Shown: positions 55,477 through 64,000 of the stretch, piece by piece
Layout of the letters: each line of letters opens with the position of its first letter
Position numbering within the stretch: the stretch's first letter is position 1
Assembly: GCA_002633005.1 (NCBI GenBank)
Contig: NMRA01000294.1
Location: forward strand, 481,999-545,998
Length of the DNA: 64,000 nucleotides
Origin: Phoronis australis
Lineage: Eukaryota; Phoronida; Phoronidae
Direction: 5' to 3'
The notes under the pieces: generated by a model
What the model saw: the letters and a program-made list of their open reading frames with translations, nothing else
Database searches by the model: none
Told to the model about the DNA's origin: nothing
Program-made: the position numbers and the translations under genes

Positions 55477-56369
55477 CTAGTGTCACGCGCTAGTGTCACG
55501 CGCTAGTGTCACGCGCTAGTGTCACGCGCTAGTGTCACGCGCTAGTGTCACGCGCTAGTGTCACGCGCTAGTGTCACGCGCTAGTGTCACGCGCTAGTGT
55601 CACGCGCTAGTGTCACGCGCTAGTGTCACGCGCTAGTGTCACGCGCTAGTGTCACGCGCTAGTGTCACGCGCTAGTGTCACGCGCTAGTGTCACGCGCTA
55701 GTGTCACGCGCTAGTGTCACGCGCTAGTGTCACGCGCTAGTGTCACGCGCTAGTGTCACGCGCTAGTGTCACGCGCTAGTGTCACGCGCTAGTGTCACGC
55801 GCTAGTGTCACGCGCTAGTGTCACGCGCTAGTGTCACGCGCTAGTGTCACGCGCTAGTGTCACGCGCTAGTGTCACGCGCTAGTGTCACGCGCTAGTGTC
55901 ACGCGCTAGTGTCACGCGCTAGTGTCACGCGCTAGTGTCACGCGCTAGTGTCACGCGCTAGTGTCACGCGCTAGTGTCACGCGCTAGTGTCACGCGCTAG
56001 TGTCACGCGCTAGTGTCACGCGCTAGTGTCACGCGCTAGTGTCACGCGCTAGTGTCACGCGCTAGTGTCACGCGCTAGTGTCACGCGCTAGTGTCACGCG
56101 CTAGTGTCACGCGCTAGTGTCACGCGCTAGTGTCACGCGCTAGTGTCACGCGCTAGTGTCACGCGCTAGTGTCACGCGCTAGTGTCACGCGCTAGTGTCA
56201 CGCGCTAGTGTCACGCGCTAGTGTCACGCGCTAGTGTCACGCGCTAGTGTCACGCGCTAGTGTCACGCGCTAGTGTCACGCGCTAGTGTCACGCGCTAGT
56301 GTCACGCGCTAGTGTCACGCGCTAGTGTCACGCGCTAGTGTCACGCGCTAGTGTCACGCGCTAGTGTCA
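55477..56369. repeat. 13-bp satellite, about 68.7 near-identical units
   Basis: Unit gctagtgtcacgc repeats over 893 bp. I see no variant unit except the terminal one (gtgtcatttt). It is preceded by a single N at 55476. Every frame contains TAG or is otherwise closed, so it is not coding. The homogeneity implies recent expansion or assembly by unit copying. Confidence 0.97.
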
Positions 56370-56489
56370 TTTTATTGCCAATTTGTCTTGCGAAGTGTCC
56401 TCTACCCAGATACTTCCACTACATGATGTTTGGGTTAGGGTCTTTTCTATGATGAGCAAACTGAAACCAATTACGTCTAATTTTGCCTG
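56370..56489. other. No recognisable feature
   Basis: Short unique spacer. Confidence 0.4.
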
Positions 56490-56705
56490 GGGAAGGTCTC
56501 CCAACCCCCCCCCCTCTGATGGGAGGATCTCACTTCATCCCATGCTCGCAGGTGGCGCCAGGTTCCACATCCGCGTCGAGCATTCACCACCACGCTCCTT
56601 TCGAAACCCAGACAATAGGGGGGTCCCACTTCTCATATTCGCGTGCGGCAACGGGCTTTGCACCCCGTTTTGGTCATTTACCACCACGCTCCTTTCAAAA
56701 CCCAG
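56490..56705. repeat. Degenerate tandem repeat with 'accaccacgctcctttc' words
   Basis: cattcaccaccacgctcctt at about 56581 recurs as catttaccaccacgctcctt at about 56676; both are followed by tcgaaaccca or tcaaaaccca. The left part (gggaaggtctcccaaccccc) is a small hairpin-like G/C-rich end, as in MITEs. The 113- and 116-codon ORFs over it are by-products. Confidence 0.6.
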
Positions 56706-56929
56706 GGGAAACACTGGTATTTAATGTTGGAATACCCTATGAGGCTGTAAATATTGTATGCAAGTCACTATTACATAAATTCTACAAAATTTTAAACAAA
56801 TCAGAATTTGCCTGTAGTAGAGCATCATGTTAAAGAAATGTTGACTATTTTAAAAATAACAATTTTCCAAATTAGGCAAAAATTTTATTGGTTTTTCACC
56901 ATATTCGACCCATATAACTCTTGTACTGA
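56706..56929. other. No recognisable feature
   Basis: AT-rich. Confidence 0.4.
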
Positions 56930-57320
56930 AGTCATGCTCAAGAGCCATCAGAATAGACTGACGCTTAGAGTTGCTCCACTTCGACTTCGAGACAAAATAT
57001 GAACAATACCTATAGCGTCTTTCATTAGATCAGTATCCTGCTATCAAAAATTCCCGCCATGCCCTACTCAAAATTGATCTTTTTTTCACTGTGACCAAAA
57101 TCAACCAACGCTTAGAATTGCCGCAGCTACACCTTGGTACAAAATGAGAACAAAATCTAAAGCTTCCTTCTAGATCAAACATCGCGTCAACGACATTTTC
57201 CCAATCTGTCACCTTGAAAATGATGTCAAGGTCAAAAACTCAGAGTGGCGCCTGGGGACATCCCACCGATATTCTTCACCTCGGTACAGAATATAAACAA
57301 AATGTGAATCTGCTAACAAC
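56930..57320. repeat. Degenerate tandem repeat of about 140-150 bp (3 units)
   Basis: gagacaaaatatgaacaata (56988), ggtacaaaatgagaacaaaa (57134) and ggtacagaatataaacaaaa (57281) mark three units. A tgatgtcaaggtcaaaaac word precedes the third. Related to 52041-52340. Confidence 0.5.
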
Positions 57321-58020
57321 ATTTCGCGACGTAAGGATTTACAGTCAGGCATACTATATATGACAACAGTAACATGTTTGTTAACATCCTTGTTTTCGCA
57401 GTGACTTTCGAAATACGTACTGAAATTAACCCGCCAGACGGAGATCAAGTCTTTGGTGAATAGGCGTTCAGCGCCACTTACAAATACCATGTAATGTGGA
57501 CGAGAGGTTTCAACCTACAACAGCATTTTAACACCTTTCCTGCAATCAAACTGTCGAAAAATTTCCACTGATGTTTGGTGGAATGAACGAAAAAAGGGGC
57601 AAAACTTTTGAAATATCAACTGATGAGCAAGGACGATCTGTTCCATACATTTCCCGGAGGGCACTGCAAAGATCATGGTTTACGGCGACAAAGCCAGTGG
57701 TTGTCTCAGATAAAGCGAGAATTTCGATCCCAGTTAGTTTCAAAAAACTATAAAAAATAGCGAACTTTAACTAATCAAACAATGGGAAAAGCTCACAGAG
57801 GAGCTCATTTCTCTGCTTTATATTCATGAGCCCCTATGTATTCTGAATTTCTCTCCACCAAATCTGAGTCGGAATGAATCGGAAGTCGATCATTTTCGTG
57901 CTCTCATTACTCTAGAGAGCGCCTACATGAAAAGGTTCTTATTGAAATGATACTAAGTTTTTCACAAATTGGAGCGTGCGATTTGAGATGCCCAAACATT
58001 AGGCCACGCTTCCCCCACTC
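57321..58020. other. No gene recognised
   Basis: A plus frame at 57571-57753 (MFGGMNEKRGKTFEISTDEQ and on) is open opposite a minus frame of similar length. No domain recognised. Confidence 0.4.
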
Positions 58021-58084
58021 AGTCGACTTAGTACTAAGCCGACTCAGTACTCAGCCGACTTAGAACTCAGCCGACTTAGTAAGA
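58021..58084. repeat. 16-bp tandem repeat, 4 units
   Basis: agccgacttagtactc with variants, starting at 58021, 58037, 58053 and 58069. Confidence 0.88.
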
Positions 58085-58339
58085 AGTTTTCAAAATTGAT
58101 CCAAACGTTTTGCGTTATGACCAGGGCAAACGAGCATCTTGTGGTATTTACGGTATAGTTGAAGCCTGAAATAGAATGGTGTTTTTTACGAGATTTGAGT
58201 CTAAATACTAATGCATTTTTATACGTGTGCCAGCCAAAGTCTTGGTGCTGGTGCAGAGCTGGGTGTTTACGCTCACATATGAGCCACCTCTTGGCAGTTG
58301 ATTAAAGAGACATTCTCGACGAGAAAAGGAAGTGACTCA
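58085..58339. other. No recognisable feature
   Basis: Nothing recognised. Confidence 0.4.
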
Positions 58340-58625
58340 ACAAAAATCGGATGAAATCGAAACAACTGTAGGTTCGAAGTAGCAACCGAACACTCTGCTG
58401 CTGAGCCAAATCACACGTGTCGAATATCAGAGTATTTTAATACCTTTTAAATGGTAAAACACTGGGCATGAATTCAGCGAATGTTTGACAGACAAAGACA
58501 AGAATTGGTGATTTGTAATAAAATCACATAAACAAAGCAGACTTTCTTATTTTTATAACTCATATCACTAATATCTTCTAGAAATAATCCCAATATGCGT
58601 TTTTCGGCCGTAAAACCGATAATGA
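58340..58625 (-). mobile_element. SINE-like repeat, copy 3 of 3
   Basis: Conserved flank words gatttgtaataaaatcac, actaatatcttctag and atgcgtttttcggccgtaaa are as in the other copies. The tRNA-like part is degraded: box A is still readable (tggctcagcagcagagtg in complement), but box B is poor. Confidence 0.5.
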
Positions 58626-60085
58626 GCAATAGTTGTATTAATCCACTAATGAGCAACTTGCGTTGAAAGAGCCTCTGTCCATGACAATATATTTCTAAGC
58701 ATACGCCTCCATAGTATTTTATATCAATAACAATTTGAATCGTGACGAACACTAACACCAAGATTTTTATAATTTCTCATTTTCCCATCGTAAATCCTCG
58801 TATATTAGTAGGATTGACAGTCATAGTTCTAATATCCTTCGGCGAAATTACTTCAACGGCAACTACATATTATTGAAGTCATATTATTAGCGAATCCTAG
58901 GTCAGCAATAATATAACTATCGATGCTGGTAATCTCAAAATAAGCAATCGCAATTTTAAACTCAAGGGCGGAGAAATAAAGGATTCAGTCAACAACGCCG
59001 ATATTTCATACAAAATGTAACAGTCTGCTACAGTGAATCTATTGTTGAAATTAATGTGTTCATTTAGCCTTGTTTTTTTACTTTGGAAGCTATCCATTCA
59101 TTGTTAGATTAAATTTATGTTTTTTTATCAAACTCCAGCGAGCTCCTTTGGGAATGCGATATTTAGCGGCGGTATTACGTTACACGCGTTTAAAAATTAA
59201 TAAAACATGGTTTAATAAAATCATGACATGACCCTATACATAGCTTTACTCCGTTATACCCTTTTATCTACTTAACCTTTGGTTTCGACCATGAAGACAG
59301 AACTGCGTTCCGTAGACGCAGGAATCTCGCGAAAACGCATGGTGACGCAAGTCTGTAAGATATCGACACGAATTACAAGGAAACTACGTGACAAACACTA
59401 GCTTTCCCCCACAAGAGCGTCGAGTCTACGGAACGCCTCCTCTATGTACGTGTCTAACTTTAGGGTCCTGTCCCGAACTAGCTTAGTTCAAGGGTTAATG
59501 GACAGGGGGGTTTGACAACGAATAACATTACAACACGGATTATGAGATAATGCCAAACGAACTTCAATATTACACGCTGAACTAGTTGTGACTATGCCTT
59601 TAGCTGTGCTTAGACGTTCTGAGAACAAGTTCTACGTTGTCGTCAGACCCAGCTGGCTTTAGTAAATTGAACGCTGGGAGATGAAGTCCGTGCACTAGAC
59701 CACCAGGGAAACCTTTTCCCTCCGGGTAATGGCGCGGTGGTTCAGGAGACAGTAGATTACAGATTGACATCAGTGTATTCATTACCATACAATCTGCGAG
59801 CAGAACTGATAAGTTTTTAATAAAAATGACTGGACTAGAATGACAAATAGTATTAAACGCCTGTTACTGTGATTGACCGCTACTCTTATTTCATTAAGTC
59901 ATTGAATATATGATTGATTTCATACTTTTTGCCAAGATTGTATTTTGGATGTGCTCCGCTTCAACGAAAACCAGAGCTTCAAAAAGAAACGAAAGGTAGC
60001 TAAAATAGAACAATCCATGTATCTGTCGCACATCGTATTACTTTATATGATTTTTTCTTGTTAAAATAACAGAAATAAAAATTCA
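58626..60085. other. No gene; small inverted repeat at 59308-59442
   Basis: gcgttccgtagacgc (59308) is inverted as gtctacggaacgc (about 59430) around a 110-bp loop. Otherwise AT-rich with short ORFs. Confidence 0.45.
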
Positions 60086-60345
60086 ATGTTGGACTTCAGA
60101 AGTGGGACTCCTATATTAGTATCAGAAGGCCACGCTCGAAGACGACCGTGTAAAGTGGAGCGACAAAAGAACGAAGCCGCCTATATTGATATAGAGGGCC
60201 CTCTTTTTTCCACCTTTTGGTGGGCCCTGTATATTAATATAGAAAATCTCACTATAGAGTTTGTCGTTTTTCGATCACCTTCGGTCATGGGCCAAGCACT
60301 ACCCAAGGTGGAAATTTGCCACTGTGACGCCCCCTAACGGCTATT
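60086..60345. repeat. Inverted repeat around tatattgatatagagggccc
   Basis: ctatattgatatagagggcc (60181) is opposed by gggccctgtatattaatata (60223); a third related word, cctatattagtatcagaagg, is at 60110. A small MITE-like hairpin. The 83-codon ORF through it is a by-product. Confidence 0.5.
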
Positions 60346-61787
60346 CTTGCATCCATAGCTGTGAAATATGACCATTTCATTGCTAAGTTATTTTATGATA
60401 GCAATGAATGTGCCCCATTTGCCGAAAAAAGTTCCTATAAATAAAAAATTATATTTCTCTGTTTAACAAAGAAAATTCTTTAAGTTCATCCAAATTAGGT
60501 TACAAGATATAAAGGCGGTAGAAAAATAGAAAGCAGTGGGGGTAATTTAATAACTGGATTTCTTTGAAACATGAAGCTTAAAAATATATTCACCGTCCGT
60601 GCTTCCTGTCTGAATGAACTAACATGCTGTTTGATACGTTGTAGTTCCATGAAACAAAGTTTTTTTCATAGTCGAAACAAAACTTTTTATTTGACATTCC
60701 CACGAGCCAGCCAGAAAGACTTCATTGGTAACAAACATCGTTAACCGTATTTTGTTTGATTAGTGGACAATTATCTTGCTACAGTTGAGGTACTTAAGGA
60801 TCTTTGCAAGGTTCTTTATCAGTTACGTAAACCCGATTAAAACAGAAGTGACAATAGTAATGCATTCTGGCGAAACAGTCGCCTGTGTCTGTGTTGCGTG
60901 AGAACCGTGGAATAATATAGAATCAGTCTGTCTGCTATCTTCAGTGAACATGAACTAGGTGATTATTTCAGTTTTAATTCCAAATGAAACTTATTCGCAA
61001 TTCTTGACGACACCGTCCATCAAGACAAACTTTCTCCAGAAAGTTATAGGTTAATTTTGTTTTGTTTTTGTTTTATTCCTCCTGGTGTTAGTGTAAAACG
61101 GTAACAAATTATAGAACAAGAAGAGGAAACGCACTAGAATTTTTAATTAAAACCAATGTGAAATTACAATGGATCTCATTATCCACAGATCATTCTGGAT
61201 CCGCGTCTGCGAGGTCACGCAAAACCCAAACAATCCACTCTGAGGTTATTCGCAGTTGTAACAACAATAAACAATCACATGCTTGAAATCCGCTAAGATA
61301 CATTGAACAGCATAGCCCAAGTCTAGTTTCATCACCCCTAATGACACACTTTGAACAGCGTATTTCATCACCCCTAATGTCTGTAGTAATAGCAACCTCC
61401 ATCTACGAAAAATACAGACAAAATATCACCTATATTCACATAAACACAAATGTATACTCACCACGACAAGTGTTCCCACTGTCAAACTATGCGTAAAGTT
61501 GCGCTCAACTCAGACAATGGGTGCCCGGTGGCAGTGCATAGTATTCAACTAACTGATCGATTGTATGTGGGGGCTCCTTAATCTGATGCCGAGAAGTGTC
61601 GGCAATTGACTGCAGCGACACCTGCTAGCTCCTGAGAAAATTAAATCGCACACCACCAACTGCGTTAGTCCCAGATAAGTAAACTTAAGGTATGCAAAGT
61701 TAACGCGGCATTACACCCTGCGTGCTTTCAGTCAAAATACAAATTTTATTAAGTCCACTTAATGCTATAAAATTAATCTTGAATTGC
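60346..61787. other. No gene recognised
   Basis: Contains a duplicated tttcatcacccctaatg word (61327 and 61364). Nothing else seen. Confidence 0.45.
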
Positions 61788-61898
61788 TGTGCGTGAACTT
61801 GGAATCTTGCTTAATCTCAAGATCGCGTATGCGTGAACGTGGAATACGTGAGGAAACTTGAAAAGTTCACTCAAATAATCACGTTCACGCTGATAAAT
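61788..61898 (+). repeat. Third copy of the 'gtgaacttggaat' module
   Basis: gctgtgcgtgaacttggaat, ttaatctcaagatc and actcaaataatcacgttcac match 20212-20335 in order and orientation. It abuts the truncated palindrome P5. Confidence 0.65.
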
Positions 61899-61952
61899 AT
61901 AGATTATTACATGGCGAAGTCGTTATCCCCCGTTATCTAGAGCCCGAGTAGA
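61899..61952. repeat. Palindromic module copy P5, cut off at a single N
   Basis: atagattattacatggcgaa and tcgttatcccccgttatcta with gagcccgagt form one arm only. The sequence stops at N (61953) and unrelated LINE sequence follows. Confidence 0.75.
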
Positions 61953-61953
61953 N

Positions 61954-62420
61954 CACACGTGGTTGAAATATGGTCCAGCTTCTTTGTAGCTTGTCGACTG
62001 TAATGGCTACCTCCGTGGCTTGAGCTGACAGGGTCTGAGCAGCCATAGTCCACAATAACTTTGGCGTGAACACAACACCAAGATACTTGTAGCTGGCATG
62101 GAAATCACTTCGAGTTTTTCACCTCCAAAATATCACATCTCGCAATTTCTCAAGGGACCTCCGTTTCTAAACACCATAACTGTGGTCTTCACTAAATTTA
62201 CAGACACACTCCATTCCTGGCAGAACTTACTTAAAGCACACAGTAGTTTTTGAAGTTTAACTGGAGATTAAGTACATAAACTAGCCATATCATCAGCATA
62301 TCACAAAATTTTCACATGGGAAACATTTTGACATAGAAAAATACCATCGTCATTACTAGAATGGATACATTCTACAAAGTCATTAGGTTTTTAAATAATC
62401 ACCATGAACTCCAATAATAA
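61954..62420 (-). mobile_element. Degenerate LINE reverse transcriptase fragment
   Basis: On the minus strand HSSNDDGIFLCQNVSHVKIL leads to YADDMASL, with YADD at 62289-62300. It continues to LCALSKFCQEWSVSVNLVKT, TVMVFRNGGPL, YFGGEKLEVIS, then YKYLGVVFTPKLLW in a shifted frame, TMAAQTLSAQATEVAI, and ends near QRSWTIFQP. This order (YADD, C-W----VN--KT--MVF, YLG) is typical of LINE RT palm and thumb. Frameshifts and stops make it inactive; neither the N-terminal RT part nor the rest of the 3' end is present. The catalytic aspartates remain, but the flanks are broken. Confidence 0.8.
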
Positions 62421-63734
62421 ACTTTCAAAGACAAGTGACTGTGTAGACTCGATCCGACACGTGCTCTCTAATGAAACCGTGGACAAATGTAGTATTGAAA
62501 CAAATGCTTAAATTTTACATAATGTTAAACTCTATAGTTGTTTTTTTGTAAATTGCATAGAAAATTAATTGTGCCACAGTAAGAATTTACATGTTTGTCA
62601 CGTCTTCATGTGATGTGACCAACATATGACCTGTGTGAAGACATATGAATACAGTGCCTTCAACAATTTGCTTCTCAATATAAATGAGCTTCCCAGGTTG
62701 TACACGTGCGTCTGTTGATTTTAATTTTGCTTTTAAGACTCGTTTTAATAGGTTAAATAGAAAACTCGCGCATACAGTTGTACAAGTTTACTTTACTATT
62801 TAGACAGATTTATAGCAACACTTTACATATCACTTTTGGCTATGGATATTCTCATGCTACGACCGGTAGGGTTCGCGTTAATCACGGGCGGGCAGAGCCT
62901 GATAGTGGAAAGCAATAGAGTTCCTGAATCGAAAGTTGACAGAAGGAAACAAAAAACACCGACCTATCTGTTTGAGAGACCACGACCCCTAAGGCAAATC
63001 TCTTTTCACGAATCAAGACTAACGGACGACCTGCATCTAACTTCGTTGTAGCCCCCATGCGGTTTAGTTCTTGAAAGTTTCCATTCATATGCAATGCCCT
63101 CGAAGATCTCTCACGTTTATTCACTGCAAGATATCATGTGGCACGATTTTCCATTGAGAACACTCTTTTGGTATTCAATATCTCTAAAAGTTTATTGATT
63201 TGGATTGTGTAATGACGGGGTTACCTGGTTGTTGCACTTCGATTACTTGGTGTGCTCGTAGTTCATTGGAAAGCGCAATAACCCCTCCTGAGAAGTAATA
63301 GCATGACCCTTGAATGTTTCCTTTTGAGTGGGTCGGCCTGCTGTTTCAGATTGCGGCCATTTCCTTGAAAGCGCGCACCGTGAGGAGATGATGTCTTACC
63401 CGATACATGAAGGACGATACAGGTGCGTAACTTCTGTCATTAATTACATTTTTGTCTGGCTGATTGGAGTTACAGTTCTCCACCTGTGGCAACTGTTAGG
63501 TGTACTGGTAGTTGTTTTAAGTGTCGGCTGTATTTTACAGTAGTTGGGTTATACTCATACATTAGTGTTCGGGTCGTGATGACGCACATTTATTCAAAAG
63601 GATATTCACTGAGAAGACTCTGGCTTTAAGAGAAGAACTGCTGTCCGTGTAAATACTCTGAATATACATTTGAATTTATGTATTTCTGTATGAGTAAGCA
63701 AAGTCTACGATGTAAAATAAGTGATATTATTAGA
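62421..63734. other. No gene recognised
   Basis: Short overlapping ORFs (62836-63051 plus, 62882-63124 minus, 63328-63543 plus) without recognisable domains. Confidence 0.45.

Positions 63735-63786
<52 letters not shown>
63735..63786. repeat. (ATT)n microsatellite, about 17 units
   Basis: Uninterrupted att repeat. Confidence 0.97.
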
Positions 63787-63787
<1 letters not shown>

Positions 63788-64000
63788 ATGGATATATCTA
63801 TCCATCTATCAAATGTATTATCATTACATGTAGCTTGCACTAGACGTTTGTTACTTGACTTGCTGAATTTAACGCTCTTTCTAATCCCGACTAACAATTG
63901 TACTAACATACTAACTAGGGCCCTAACATGCGTCCCGTTTTATGGAATCTGGATCCTATCTGTCCGGGTTTTTGTGTCCCGGTGTTTTGCGTAATAGTCC
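63787..64000. other. No recognisable feature
   Basis: A 68-codon ORF starts just after the microsatellite, with no domain recognised. Confidence 0.4.

Overview
The window looks like a gene-poor, repeat-rich stretch of an animal nuclear genome, most likely a marine invertebrate. I cannot name the species. Evidence for a metazoan: base composition is AT-rich by eye (not computed), there are no long intact ORFs or operons, and there are remnants of non-LTR retrotransposons and of a tyrosine-recombinase (DIRS-like) element. There are also tRNA-like SINEs with Pol III boxes, many hairpin MITEs and satellites, and assembly gaps. A hemichordate, lancelet, mollusc or similar heterozygous genome would fit; this is inference. 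No complete host protein-coding gene could be supported. Nearly all coding signal belongs to decayed mobile elements. The best host-exon candidate is one possible terminal exon on the minus strand at 19921-20087, and it is weak. Layout: 1-1020 holds the end of a tyrosine-recombinase element. 1-10 kb is otherwise unique or anciently repetitive DNA with MITE ends, a degenerate tandem repeat and a SINE-like copy. 10.3-15.4 kb is a nest of elements: twin hairpins, a minus-strand LINE (10.9-12.6 kb), a composite repeat with tRNA-like and palindromic parts in two units (13.0-15.1 kb) interrupted by a THAP-like fragment and a gap, and a tRNA-derived SINE. 15-31 kb is mostly unannotatable, with dispersed repeats, foldbacks, a gap and a possible FOX/DR1 cluster. 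31.4-32.1 kb is a long foldback element. 35.4-37.0 kb holds minisatellites abutting a plus-strand LINE. 37.75-48.90 kb is a direct duplication of about 5.2 kb whose copies meet at an N gap; this is either a tandem duplication or, more likely, two haplotypes placed side by side by the assembler. 51.7-57.3 kb contains a LINE tail, a 29-bp minisatellite, an L1-like LINE remnant, a 16-bp array, a long homogeneous 13-bp satellite and other degenerate repeats. 58-64 kb carries another SINE-like copy, small foldbacks, a fourth LINE remnant and a trinucleotide microsatellite. How the parts relate: there is no pathway or operon here. The interplay is between autonomous elements (LINEs, the DIRS-like element, a possible THAP transposon) and non-autonomous families. 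At least four LINE remnants of at least two or three lineages are present, all broken. One 165-bp palindrome occurs five times, one SINE-like unit three times, and a SINE central segment twice. Positions and motif readings were made by eye; percent identities are impressions, not calculations.
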